This document shows positions 1-7,020 of a stretch of DNA of 14,475 nt, piece by piece. A program made the translations under genes and the position numbers. The notes under the pieces were generated by a model. The model searched no databases, was not told where the DNA came from, and saw only the letters and a program-made list of their open reading frames with translations. The stretch is from contig JAPUJA010000191.1 in the NCBI GenBank assembly GCA_027296525.1, positions 1-14,475 on the forward strand, read 5' to 3'. Position 1 is the stretch's first letter, and the number at the start of each line of letters is the position of its first letter. Origin of the DNA: Pseudomonadota bacterium (GTDB lineage: Bacteria > Pseudomonadota > Alphaproteobacteria > UBA828 > JAPUJA01).

Positions 1-822
1 GCCGCGACGCCGACACGCGTGACGACCGCCGGTACAGCCCAAGGCGATGGTCAAATAGCTCTTTCCTTCACGCTTATAGGCCGGAATCAGACCCTCTAAC
101 ATGGCCACGAGACTACCAAAAAACGGTGCGAACGCCGAATCGGCCGCGATGAAGTCCGCGACCTTTGCGTCCCGCCCGCTCAGAGGTTGAAGCTCAGGCT
201 CGTAGTGGGGATTGGCAAGGAAACGCACGTCGAAGACGAGATCGGCCTCGCGCGGCAAGCCCCGACGATAGGCGAAGGAGGTGACGAAGAGCCGCAGGCC
301 CCGCGATTCGTCGAGCCCGAAATGGCCGGTCAGGCGACGCTTGAGTTCACTCGGGGCGTTGAGGGTGGTGTCGACGACGAGATCGGCGCGTTCGCGAAGC
401 CAGGCGAGACGCTGTCTCTCGAGGCGGATACCGTCATTGACCGGCCGGTCCGTGGCGAGCGGGTGGCGCCGGCGGGTCTCGGTGAAGCGTCGGCCCAGCA
501 CATCGTCATCGCAATCGAGGAAGACGAGCGTGACGTCGAGCTCGGCCTGGGCGAGCAGGCTGTCGAACTGGCGGCTGAACGCCGAGCTGTCGAGATCGCG
601 CGTGCGGATATCGATGCCGATGGCGAGGGCACCCGCCTCTCCCGCATGGGGCTCGAGGAGGCGCTCGAGCAGGCCGAGCGGCAAGTTGTCGACGGCCTCG
701 TAACCGATATCTTCGAGCGCCTTGAGCGCGGAGGTCTTGCCCGCGCCCGACATGCCGGTGACGAGCACGACGGGTCGCCGCTCGCCCGGGGCCTCGCTTG
801 GCCGGGTGCGCCTTTCCGCCAT
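1..822 (-). CDS. rapZ: RapZ, RNase adaptor / nucleotide-binding protein (partial, C-terminus off the left edge)
   Basis: RapZ (YvcJ/YhbJ family) is a P-loop protein. In enterobacteria it binds small RNAs and directs RNase E to regulate glucosamine-6-phosphate synthase; in alphaproteobacteria it sits with PTS genes and its role is less clear. The frame is open from an ATG at 822 to position 1 (274 codons). It shows a Walker A motif GMSGAGKT at residues 23-30, the middle motif FLDCDDDVLGRRFTETRRRHPL near residues 100-120, the segment GLPREADLVFDVRFLANPHYE, and the C-terminal signature LGCTGGRH. The start is 2 bases after the hprK stop, so the genes are probably co-transcribed and translationally coupled. 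The residues after GCTGGRH (ACRRRG) do not match the family's usual RSV..A, so a frameshift or edge error may sit in the last ~20 bases. Family assignment is secure. Confidence 0.93.
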   Translation of the reverse strand, partial: MAERRTRPSEAPGERRPVVLVTGMSGAGKTSALKALEDIGYEAVDNLPLGLLERLLEPHAGEAGALAIGIDIRTRDLDSSAFSRQFDSLLAQAELDVTLVFLDCDDDVLGRRFTETRRRHPLATDRPVNDGIRLERQRLAWLRERADLVVDTTLNAPSELKRRLTGHFGLDESRGLRLFVTSFAYRRGLPREADLVFDVRFLANPHYEPELQPLSGRDAKVADFIAADSAFAPFFGSLVAMLEGLIPAYKREGKSYLTIALGCTGGRHACRRRG

Positions 823-824
823 GA

Positions 825-1268
825 TCAGGCCCCTCGGCCCGCGAGGTTCCGGCGCGCGGGCGTGGCCACCATGGCCAAGCGCAGCTTCGCCGTCACCGAG
901 GGCTCGAAGGCCCAGAGCCGGAGCAAGGGAAGCGCGATCCCTAAGAGCGTGAGGCCCTCTCTTTCGGGCAGGCGCTCGACCTCCTCGGGGCCGACGAGAT
1001 CGACGACGAGAGCGAGCGCGACCCTCGGGGTATGGTCGAGCCGTTCGATTCCCAGACCGCGCACCTCGATCTTGCCGGCGAGCGAGGGCGCGGCTCTGGC
1101 GAAGAGCCGACCGTCCTGAACCTCGAGCCGGACGCGGTCGTCGGCAACCAGCCTTGCCCCCTGATCGATCAGTCGAAGCGCCAGATCCGATTTTCCGGCG
1201 CCCGACGGGCCGCGCAGCAAGAGGCCCGCTCCGTTGAGCTCGACGCAGCTTGCGTGGATGGTCTCCAT
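825..1268 (-). CDS. hprK: HPr kinase/phosphorylase, short alphaproteobacterial form
   Basis: This enzyme phosphorylates, and in related forms dephosphorylates, a regulatory serine of HPr-type PTS carrier proteins in the cytoplasm. The 147-residue product has the Walker A motif GPSGAGKS at about residues 20-27, followed by the acidic segment VADDRV and the family motif KIEVRGLGI at about 66-74. It lacks the N-terminal domain of the roughly 310-residue Firmicutes HprK. This short catalytic-core form is normal in alphaproteobacteria, so it is not read as a truncation. It lies between ptsN (58-base gap) and rapZ (2-base gap), the classic PTS-Ntr neighbourhood. The ATG at 1268 has no clear Shine-Dalgarno sequence. 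I am confident of the family; the physiological partner (an NPr-like HPr) is not in the window. Confidence 0.92.
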   Translation of the reverse strand: METIHASCVELNGAGLLLRGPSGAGKSDLALRLIDQGARLVADDRVRLEVQDGRLFARAAPSLAGKIEVRGLGIERLDHTPRVALALVVDLVGPEEVERLPEREGLTLLGIALPLLRLWAFEPSVTAKLRLAMVATPARRNLAGRGA

Positions 1269-1326
1269 GTTAAGAACAAGGTGAGAACCCGCTGCCCCTC
1301 TGTCAATCGGGCTCCTCGAGGGGCTC

Positions 1327-1791
1327 TCAAGCGGCGTTGGAGGCCGGTGTTTCCGTAAGCAGGGCGTAGATCGCCTCCGCGCTCTCCGAGCCGCGCAGCT
1401 TGGCGCAGACCGCGTCGTCCCGGAGCAGGCGCGAGACGCGCGCGAGCGCCTTCAGATGGTCCGCTCCGGCCGTCTCCGGCGCGAGCAAGAGGAAGATCAG
1501 ATCGACCGGGCGGTCGTCGACCGCGTCGAAATCGACCGGCTCTTCGAGCCGCGCGAAAACCCCGTGGAGCCGATCGAGATTGGCGAATTTGCCGTGGGGT
1601 ATCGCGACGCCCTTGCCCACGCCTGTGGTGCCGAGGCGCTCGCGCTCGAGCAAGACGTCGAAGATCTCGCGTTCGTGGGCCCCGACGATCGTGCTGGCAT
1701 GCTGCGCGAGCTCCTGGAGCACTTGTTTCTTGCTGCCGACCTTGAGCCTTGGAACCACACCCTCAACGCTCAAGAGATCGGAAATTTCCAT
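1327..1791 (-). CDS. ptsN: PTS-Ntr EIIA component PtsN
   Basis: PtsN is the terminal phospho-acceptor of the nitrogen-related phosphotransfer chain (EI-Ntr to NPr to EIIA-Ntr). It acts by binding regulatory partners such as potassium transport and sensor proteins and does not carry sugar. The 154-residue protein matches the usual length. The phosphorylated histidine is His66 in the motif GVAIPHGK, preceded by the helix REIFDVLLERERLGTTGVG that is typical of the EIIA fructose/mannitol-Ntr fold. A further conserved stretch is DLIFLLLAPE at about 98-107. A GAGGA Shine-Dalgarno sequence lies about 5 bases before the ATG at 1791. It follows hpf by about 80 bases and precedes hprK, the order expected downstream of rpoN. 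Confidence 0.96.
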   Translation of the reverse strand: MEISDLLSVEGVVPRLKVGSKKQVLQELAQHASTIVGAHEREIFDVLLERERLGTTGVGKGVAIPHGKFANLDRLHGVFARLEEPVDFDAVDDRPVDLIFLLLAPETAGADHLKALARVSRLLRDDAVCAKLRGSESAEAIYALLTETPASNAA

Positions 1792-1872
1792 AATATCCTC
1801 GTCACTTAGCCTTAAGCAGGGCGTTCGGATCGCGGTCGGGGACAGGGCCCTCGCCCAAGCGAACGGCGGCGC

Positions 1873-2205
1873 TCATTCGACCGTCGCCGGCCCGCGCCCG
1901 CCATGTCCCCGGTGGTGGCTGATCAAACGCTTCTTTTGGCGCCGCAACTGTTTCTCGATCCGCTCGGCCGCCGCGTCGAAGCTGGCATGAATATCGTCGA
2001 GCTCCGCGCGGCTTTGGAAGGTGATGCCCGGCCCCGCGTGGACCGAAATAGACGTCACAAAGTGATGCGCGTCGCGCGAAAAGATCACTTGCGCCTCGAT
2101 CGCGTTGTCAAAATATTTGCTTATTCCCGACGTCAACCGCCGCTCCACATGTTTGCGCAAGGCCCCGCTCAGATTGAGCTGTTTGCCTTGGACCATAAGC
2201 TTCAT
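1873..2205 (-). CDS. hpf: Ribosome hibernation promoting factor, single-domain (short) form
   Basis: HPF/YfiA-family proteins bind the small ribosomal subunit in slow growth and inactivate ribosomes by forming 100S dimers or blocking the tRNA sites. The 110-residue product carries the N-terminal S30AE domain: MKLMVQGKQLNLS at the start, then ALRKHVERRL, KYFDNAIEAQV, and the conserved end DDIHASFDAAAERIEKQLRRQKKRL at about residues 69-93. Alphaproteobacterial homologues next to rpoN are usually the long two-domain form of about 190 residues. Here the reading frame ends after a short HRGHGGRGPATVE tail, and only about 80 bases separate it from ptsN, so the dimerisation domain is absent and not merely frameshifted. 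Its position between rpoN and ptsN is standard. A promoter-like sequence overlapping the rpoN stop may serve hpf directly. Confidence 0.92.
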   Translation of the reverse strand: MKLMVQGKQLNLSGALRKHVERRLTSGISKYFDNAIEAQVIFSRDAHHFVTSISVHAGPGITFQSRAELDDIHASFDAAAERIEKQLRRQKKRLISHHRGHGGRGPATVE

Positions 2206-2289
2206 GACCTACGATGTCCGCCTGGTCACGATGGTTGGGCTGACGCCCGGGTGGGGCGGTGGGGCGAGATGAGTGTCACGGAGGGCCGG

Positions 2290-2318
2290 AAAATAGGTCT
2301 CGTGACCCGGGAAGTCAA
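2290..2318 (-). promoter_or_regulatory. Candidate sigma-70 promoter for hpf-ptsN-hprK-rapZ
   Basis: Read on the minus strand, TTGACT (2318-2313) and TATTTT (2295-2290) are separated by exactly 17 bases, matching the -35/-10 consensus at 5 of 6 and 4 of 6 positions. The -35 box overlaps the rpoN stop codon. The expected transcript start is about 80 bases before the hpf ATG. It would allow hpf and the PTS genes to be expressed apart from the upstream LPS/rpoN genes. Confidence 0.45.
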
Positions 2319-3751
2319 GCGGGGCTCCGGGACGCGAAGGCCTCGGCTTTTGCCGCCCGCCGTTTGATCCGCCGGCGCTCGACGGACGAGGGGATACGCA
2401 TCGCTTCCCGGTACTTAGCGACCGTGCGCCGAGCGATTCCGATGTCCGATTCGTTGAGAAGTTCCGCGATCCGATCGTCGGACAGGGGGCTCTCCGTTTT
2501 CTCGTCTTGAATCAGCTGTTTGATGCGGTGGCGCACGGATTCGGCCGAATGCGCGGCGCCGCCGTCCAGACTGCCGATCGAGGCGCTGAAAAAATACTTC
2601 AACTCATAGGTGCCCCGCGGGGTGATCATGTATTTGTTCGCGATCACCCGGCTCACCGTACTTTCGTGCATCTCGATGGCCTCGGCGATGTCGCGGAGAA
2701 TCAGCGGCTTGAGGTGCTGCACGCCGTGGGAGAGGAAGGCGTTCTGCTGGCGCACGAGTTCACGCGCCACCTTCAGGATGGTCCGGGCGCGTTGATCGAG
2801 CGCCTTAACGAGCCAGTTGGCCGTGTGGTAGCAGTTCGTGATGTAGTCGCGGTCCTCCTTGGTCTTGGCGTCCATGCGCACCCGTGCGTAATACCTGTTG
2901 TCCACGAGTACGCGCGGCAACGTTTCGGAGTTGAGTTCGACCAACCAGACGTGTCCCGACTGCTGGCGCACGGCCACATCGGGCACGATCGTTTGGGTTA
3001 CCTCGGTCTCGAAGGCGAGCCCGGGCTTCGGATTGAGCGCGCGAATCTCGGCGACCATCTGGCCCAGATCCTCCGCGTCCACGTCGCAGAGCTTCTGAAG
3101 GCGGTCGAACGCGCACTCCGCCAAGAGGTCGAGATGCTCGATGAGCGCCGCCATCGCCGGATCGAAGCGCCCCTGGTCCTTGAGCTGGAGCGTGAGGCAT
3201 TCTCTTAAGTTGCGCGCGAAGATCCCCGGCGGGTCGAAGCGCTGGAGCGTTTCAAGCGTCGCCTCGACGCGCGCGACATCGCAGCCGAGACGCTCGGCGA
3301 TCCGGTCGAGTTCGGTGCCTATATAGCCGGCTTCATCGAGCGACTCGATGAAGTGCAGCCCGATCACGCGATCGGCGGCCTCGTCGATATCCGTGTTGAG
3401 CTGCTCGAGGAGATGCTCCCGAAGCGTGCGCGAACGCGAGAGTGTCTGCTCCACGCCGCCGATCGAATCCGAAAACTCACCGCGGGGGCTGCGTCCGGCG
3501 GGCGCACCGAACGCCGGATCGGCATAAGGGCCGTCCTCGCCATCGAAACTCTCCTCGGCGGGCGGCGCGGCGCCCTCGGCGGGCGGCGCGCCATCCTCGC
3601 GCTCGAGCAACGGGTTCTTGCGCAGCTCGTCCTCGACGAAATCGATGAGTTCGAGGTTCGAGAGCTGCAGCAGCTTGATCGACTGCTGCAGCTGCGGAGT
3701 CATGACGAGGCCATGACCCTGTCGAAGCTCGACGCGCTGCGAAATCGACAT
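2315..3751 (-). CDS. rpoN: RNA polymerase sigma-54 factor RpoN
   Basis: Sigma-54 directs RNA polymerase to -24/-12 promoters that fire only with an AAA+ activator; nitrogen assimilation, motility and other alternative programmes use it. The 478-residue protein has the Gln/Leu-rich activator-interacting region at residues 1-45 (QLQQSIKLLQLSNLELI), an acidic variable region at about 50-90, the core-binding domain in the middle, a helix-turn-helix around HESTVSRVIANKYM, and an exact RpoN box ARRTVAKYRE at residues 440-449. An AGGGGA Shine-Dalgarno sequence precedes the ATG at 3751. It lies 9 bases after lptB, consistent with one transcript, and is followed by hpf and ptsN as in most proteobacteria. 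The C-terminal tail after the RpoN box is basic and about 29 residues long. Confidence 0.98.
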   Translation of the reverse strand: MSISQRVELRQGHGLVMTPQLQQSIKLLQLSNLELIDFVEDELRKNPLLEREDGAPPAEGAAPPAEESFDGEDGPYADPAFGAPAGRSPRGEFSDSIGGVEQTLSRSRTLREHLLEQLNTDIDEAADRVIGLHFIESLDEAGYIGTELDRIAERLGCDVARVEATLETLQRFDPPGIFARNLRECLTLQLKDQGRFDPAMAALIEHLDLLAECAFDRLQKLCDVDAEDLGQMVAEIRALNPKPGLAFETEVTQTIVPDVAVRQQSGHVWLVELNSETLPRVLVDNRYYARVRMDAKTKEDRDYITNCYHTANWLVKALDQRARTILKVARELVRQQNAFLSHGVQHLKPLILRDIAEAIEMHESTVSRVIANKYMITPRGTYELKYFFSASIGSLDGGAAHSAESVRHRIKQLIQDEKTESPLSDDRIAELLNESDIGIARRTVAKYREAMRIPSSVERRRIKRRAAKAEAFASRSPA

Positions 3752-3760
3752 GCCCGTCCC

Positions 3761-4549
3761 CTACAGGCTGAATCGATCGCCGAGATAAACCCGGCGCACC
3801 TCTTCATGGCTGACGATCTCGGAGGGCTCGCCTTCCATGAGGAGAACGCCTTCGTGGAGGATGTAGGCGCGATCCACGAGGTCCAAGGTTTCGTGTACAT
3901 TGTGATCGGTGATCAGAACGCCGATGCCCCGGTCCTTGAGGTGAGCCACGAGTTCGCGAATGTCGGCGATCGCGATGGGGTCGATCCCGGCGAAGGGCTC
4001 GTCGAGCAGCATGAAGGACGGTTTGGAGGCGAGCGCGCGGGCGATCTCGACCCGCCGGCGTTCGCCGCCCGAGAGCGCGAGCGCGGGCGTGCGCCTCAGA
4101 TGGGAGATGGAAAACTCGGCGAGCAGCTCATCGAGCAAATGCTCGCGGCTCTCGTGGTCGGGTTCGGAAACCTCGAGCACGGCCCGGATGTTCTGTTCGA
4201 TGTTCATGCCGCGGAAGATCGAGGCCTCTTGCGGCAGATAACCGATGCCGAGGCGCGCGCGCCGGTACATTGGGAGCTCGGAGATGTTGTGGCCATCGAG
4301 GTGGACGGTACCGGAATCGGCGGCGATGAGGCCCGTGATGCAGTAGAAGCAGGTCGTCTTGCCGGCGCCGTTCGGCCCGAGCAGGCCGACGACTTCGCCG
4401 CGCTGCACCTCGATGCTCACATCGCGGAGCACGGGCCGCTTCCTGTAACGCTTGCCGAGGTTTTGAGCCACGAGCCCGGTATTCTTCGCCACCAGCTGCG
4501 GCATGTGTTCTTCGGCGCCGGCCTTCTCGGCTTGAACGCTGTTCGCCAT
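3761..4549 (-). CDS. lptB: LPS export ABC transporter ATP-binding protein LptB
   Basis: LptB is the cytoplasmic ATPase that, with the membrane proteins LptF and LptG, extracts LPS from the inner membrane and pushes it along the LptC-LptA bridge. The 262-residue protein shows Walker A GPNGAGKT at 58-65, a Q-loop at Gln107 (GYLPQEASIFRG), the ABC signature LSGGE at 159-163, Walker B FMLLDEP at 179-185 and the H-loop His216. The segment SIFRGMNIEQNI is typical of LptB. It has about 20 extra residues before the usual start near NTGLVAQNLGKRY, so the start could be later, although a GGAAGGA sequence lies about 12 bases before the ATG at 4549. It lies 21 bases after lptA and 9 bases before rpoN. 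It ends with TAG, showing that amber is a normal stop in this genome. Confidence 0.97.
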   Translation of the reverse strand: MANSVQAEKAGAEEHMPQLVAKNTGLVAQNLGKRYRKRPVLRDVSIEVQRGEVVGLLGPNGAGKTTCFYCITGLIAADSGTVHLDGHNISELPMYRRARLGIGYLPQEASIFRGMNIEQNIRAVLEVSEPDHESREHLLDELLAEFSISHLRRTPALALSGGERRRVEIARALASKPSFMLLDEPFAGIDPIAIADIRELVAHLKDRGIGVLITDHNVHETLDLVDRAYILHEGVLLMEGEPSEIVSHEEVRRVYLGDRFSL

Positions 4550-4570
4550 CGCGACCCGTAATCCTTCCGT

Positions 4571-5128
4571 TCAGTCCCCGCCGGGCACGAAGACACTGCG
4601 AACCCTCTCGTCGGAACCGGAGGAATCGACCGGGCCGACGATCCGGCTGAAACCCGTCTCGAGATTCATCACGAGATGATCGCCGCGGATGACGTTTTCA
4701 CCCCGTGTGAGCACCACCGAGCCGTCGAGATTGATCGTGCTGTCCTCGACATTGTAGACGCCGGTTTTGCCTTGCGCCGTTTCGCCCGGCGAGGAAACAA
4801 ACACATCGCCTTCCGCTTCGATGCGCGAGATCGACGCGCCCTCCGGGCCGGCTCCGTCCTCGTAATAATGCACGGTCAGTACGCGCGCGCGCAGGTGCAA
4901 CTCTCCTTGCACCGCATCGACATTGCCGCGGAAGATCGCAATGCTCTGGTCACGGTGGACTTCCAAGCTGTCCGCCGTGATCTCGATCGGCTGACTCGCG
5001 TCGTGGTCCGCGCCGATGTTTGTCTGAGCCCAGGCAAACGTGGCGGGAAAGACGGCGAGCGCGAGGCCGGCCAGGATGCCGAGCGCGGCCATGGGAAAGG
5101 CGGTGGATCGAAGGAAGCGCCGCATCAT
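4571..5128 (-). CDS. lptA: Periplasmic LPS-bridge protein LptA
   Basis: LptA (OstA-like) forms the beta-jellyroll filament that carries LPS through the periplasm from LptC to LptD. The 185-residue precursor has a signal peptide: MMRR, a hydrophobic core at about residues 10-32, and an AWA cleavage site near residue 34. The mature part follows the family pattern, with PIEITADSLEVHRDQSIAIFRGNV, RARVLTVHYY, IEAEGDVFVSSPGETAQGKTGVYN and RGDHLVMNLETG. The start codon overlaps the lptC stop in an ATGA junction, which indicates translational coupling. An in-frame second ATG immediately follows, so the first residue is uncertain by one. It lies between lptC and lptB, the standard order. Confidence 0.93.
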   Translation of the reverse strand: MMRRFLRSTAFPMAALGILAGLALAVFPATFAWAQTNIGADHDASQPIEITADSLEVHRDQSIAIFRGNVDAVQGELHLRARVLTVHYYEDGAGPEGASISRIEAEGDVFVSSPGETAQGKTGVYNVEDSTINLDGSVVLTRGENVIRGDHLVMNLETGFSRIVGPVDSSGSDERVRSVFVPGGD

Positions 5129-5820
5129 CGGGCGCGCGCGTTCGTGAAGACGACGAGCTTCACGGGACCGTTGAAGTGGAAGATCGCCCCTTCCCCGAGC
5201 ACGCGGAACCCCTGCGCGGTGAGCACGCCGAGCGGCCCCTGGCCTTCGACCGGTTGCTTGCCCGAGGCTTCACCCTTGACGAGGTCGATGCGCGCGCTTT
5301 CGGTGCGGAACTCATAGCCGAGATCGGAAAAGCCGTTCACCTCGCCCTCGAGATCCAGGATGTCCTCGTCTCGATAGTAGATGCCGCGCTCCGCGGTGAG
5401 CACGAGCCAGCCGCCGCCGGTGAGCGTGATGTCCGCCTGGGGGCGCTCGAGCACGATGATATCGGAATCCGGTGCCGGTTGAGTCGCAAGCTCGGCGGTC
5501 ACGGTATAGGACTGATCCTTGTCATCGACGCCGACATAGCGCGCGTTGGTCATCATGAGCGCGCCCGATTCGTCCCGGTCGGCCGTGGCGAAGGTGAGCC
5601 GGAAACCTTCCGTCGTGCCGGTCAGCATCGGCCACACCACGACCAGGATGAAGAGCGCGAGCGCCACCGAGGGAAGCGCGTAGCGCATGAGCGCCACGAA
5701 CACGGTGTAGCGCGCGTTGACATGGATGGCGGCCCCGCCCTGGCGCGGATCGAGACCGGCGAGGTGCCGGCGCTTGGTCGAAGCGCCGCCGGTGGGTGTG
5801 GTTCCTTCGATCTCGTTCAT
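5125..5820 (-). CDS. lptC: LPS export system protein LptC
   Basis: LptC is the inner-membrane-anchored periplasmic protein that receives LPS from LptB2FG and passes it to LptA. From the chosen start it has 231 residues: an N-terminal basic cytoplasmic segment, one membrane helix at about residues 47-66 (YALPSVALALFILVVVWPML), and a beta-rich periplasmic domain typical of LptC (SGALMMTNARYVGVDDKDQSY, ADITLTGGGWLVLTAERG, FRTESARIDLVKG). I chose the ATG at 5820 because it forms a 4-base ATGA overlap with the kdsD stop. An upstream in-frame ATG at 5841 would add seven residues and overlap kdsD more deeply. The sequence is less conserved than its neighbours, so the assignment leans on topology and on its place before lptA. 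Confidence 0.88.
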   Translation of the reverse strand: MNEIEGTTPTGGASTKRRHLAGLDPRQGGAAIHVNARYTVFVALMRYALPSVALALFILVVVWPMLTGTTEGFRLTFATADRDESGALMMTNARYVGVDDKDQSYTVTAELATQPAPDSDIIVLERPQADITLTGGGWLVLTAERGIYYRDEDILDLEGEVNGFSDLGYEFRTESARIDLVKGEASGKQPVEGQGPLGVLTAQGFRVLGEGAIFHFNGPVKLVVFTNARAR

Positions 5821-6815
5821 GCCACGCCGGCGTGCAGGCAATCGTGGATATGGATGATCCCCTCGGGCCGCCCGTCCGCCACCACGAAGAGCGAGGTGAT
5901 CGTGTTCGCGTTCATGTATTGCAGGGCTTCCGCCGCGAGGGCGTTGGGGCGAATCGTCTTCGGGCTTGGCGTCATGACCTCGCCCGCCTTGCGTTCGAGC
6001 AGGTCCGGACCCATGTGCCGGCGCAGGTCGCCGTCGGTGATGACGCCGCAGAGCCGGCCCGCTTCGTCGGTCACGCCGACGCAGCCGAAGCGTTTCCCCG
6101 TCATGATGATCAGCACCTCGGCCATCGAAGTCTCGGGCGGCGCCAAGGGCATTTCGGGCCCGACATGCATGAGGTCGGCGACCCTTTTGAACCGGCTGCC
6201 GAGCTTCCCGCCCGGATGGAGGCGGTGAAAGTCATCGGGCGTGAATCCCTTCCGTTCGAGCAGCGCAACCGCGAGCGCGTCGCCGAGCGCGAGCGACATG
6301 GTGGTCGAGGTGGTGGGCGCGAGGCCCATCGGACAGGCCTCCTCCGCCCCGGGCAGCACGAGCGCGACATCGGCGGCCTCGACCAGAGCCGATTTGTCGC
6401 GCCCCACGATCGCGATCAGCGGGATCGCGAAGCGCCGGCTGTAGGCGACGAGGTCGGTGAGCTCGGGCGTTTCGCCCGAGTTGGAAAGCGCGAGCACGGC
6501 GTCGTTCGGGGTGATCATGCCGAGGTCGCCGTGGCTCGCCTCGCTCGGATGGACGAACAAGGCCGGCGTGCCCGTCGAGGCCAGCGTGGCCGCGATCTTG
6601 CGCCCGACATGGCCGCTCTTGCCCATGCCCGTGACGACGACCCGTCCCGTGACGCCCGAGAGGATGTCGATGGCCTCCGCGAAACGCGAATCCAGCGCCG
6701 CGGCGAGCGTGCGGATGCCGGTGGCCTCGGTCTCGAGCACGTGGCGCGCGACAGCGAGGTCCTTGCGCTCCGCGCGGGCCATTTTTGGATCAGATTTGGC
6801 GGCGGCTTCCGACAT
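5817..6815 (-). CDS. kdsD: Arabinose-5-phosphate isomerase KdsD (KpsF/GutQ family)
   Basis: KdsD converts ribulose 5-phosphate to arabinose 5-phosphate, the first committed step to Kdo, the inner-core LPS sugar. The 332-residue protein has a SIS sugar-isomerase domain at about residues 30-180, with GMGKSGHVGRKIAATLASTG, FVHPSEASHGDLGM and SNSGET motifs. It is followed by HPGGKLG and two CBS domains at about 205-330. Length and domain order match the family. It is the first gene of the minus-strand block and has a strong promoter-like sequence about 55 bases upstream. The Shine-Dalgarno sequence before the ATG at 6815 is weak, and a later ATG at codon 12 is possible. A sigma-54-type site lies 18-32 bases before the start codon, in the opposite orientation. 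Confidence 0.95.
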   Translation of the reverse strand: MSEAAAKSDPKMARAERKDLAVARHVLETEATGIRTLAAALDSRFAEAIDILSGVTGRVVVTGMGKSGHVGRKIAATLASTGTPALFVHPSEASHGDLGMITPNDAVLALSNSGETPELTDLVAYSRRFAIPLIAIVGRDKSALVEAADVALVLPGAEEACPMGLAPTTSTTMSLALGDALAVALLERKGFTPDDFHRLHPGGKLGSRFKRVADLMHVGPEMPLAPPETSMAEVLIIMTGKRFGCVGVTDEAGRLCGVITDGDLRRHMGPDLLERKAGEVMTPSPKTIRPNALAAEALQYMNANTITSLFVVADGRPEGIIHIHDCLHAGVA

Positions 6816-6832
6816 GGCACGCCGTGGGTGCT

Positions 6833-6847
6833 TGGCACATTTCTTGC
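6833..6847 (+). promoter_or_regulatory. Sigma-54 (-24/-12) promoter-like site
   Basis: TGGCAC, five bases (ATTTC), then TTGC gives an exact match to the core sigma-54 consensus, with GG and GC separated by 10 bases as required. The site points rightwards, away from kdsD. It falls about 15-29 bases downstream of the inferred kdsD transcript start, so bound sigma-54 polymerase could block the operon that encodes rpoN or could start a rightward RNA. It is a sequence match only; no activator site was identified. Confidence 0.5.
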
Positions 6848-6868
6848 CGGGATCCCTTCTTCTTTCGC

Positions 6869-6897
6869 AGTATGTGACTTGGCCCCGGAAACGTCAA
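6869..6897 (-). promoter_or_regulatory. Candidate sigma-70 promoter of the kdsD-lpt-rpoN operon
   Basis: On the minus strand TTGACG (6897-6892) and CATACT (6874-6869) are separated by 17 bases, matching consensus at 5 of 6 and 4 of 6 positions. The expected transcript start is near 6862, leaving a leader of about 45 bases before kdsD. It is the only good match between the rnd terminator region and kdsD. Confidence 0.55.
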
Positions 6898-6924
6898 TTT
6901 ATCGTAAACTCGCGGCTTATGGCT

Positions 6925-7020
6925 ATAAAAAATAAGAAAAAATCGTGTTTTGGGGCCGGCTTTCCGAGCCCCTGTGAGGATCGCCGGGCCCTCGGGGCTC
7001 GGCGATCCTCACAGGGGCTC
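6925..7020 (-). terminator. Possible rnd transcription terminator region
   Basis: Downstream of rnd on the minus strand, the very stable hairpin at 7020-6966 is followed, after about 23 bases, by a T-rich run (6942-6925 reads mostly T in the transcript). The gap between stem and T-run is too long for a classical intrinsic terminator, so termination here is plausible but not clear-cut. Confidence 0.35.
6966..7020. repeat. 55-base hairpin with 21-bp perfect inverted repeat
   Basis: The arms 6966-6986 and 7000-7020 are perfect reverse complements over 21 bases (arm GAGCCCCTGTGAGGATCGCCG). The 13-base centre continues the stem with a G-T wobble and a further 4-bp GCCC/GGGC pairing around a TCG loop. 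The structure therefore spans 55 bases with almost no unpaired positions. It lies between the rnd stop and the kdsD promoter. Confidence 0.9.

Noticed and set aside
825..1268. HprK as a truncated gene because of its 147-residue length
   Set aside because: Alphaproteobacterial HprK normally lacks the N-terminal domain; the Walker A and signature motifs are intact.
1278..1306. Perfect TTGACA (minus strand) before hprK as a promoter
   Set aside because: At 16-18 bases of spacing the -10 position reads CACCTT or similar, which is too poor a match to call.
3353..4561. A 402-codon open frame on the plus strand opposite lptB and rpoN
   Set aside because: It lies fully antisense to two unmistakable genes; long antisense frames are common in GC-rich DNA. 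No domain or ribosome binding site supports it.
5020..6228. A 402-codon plus-strand open frame opposite lptA, lptC and kdsD (and another at 5796-6935)
   Set aside because: Antisense to well-recognised genes, with low-complexity Arg/Ala/Gly-rich translation and no family features.
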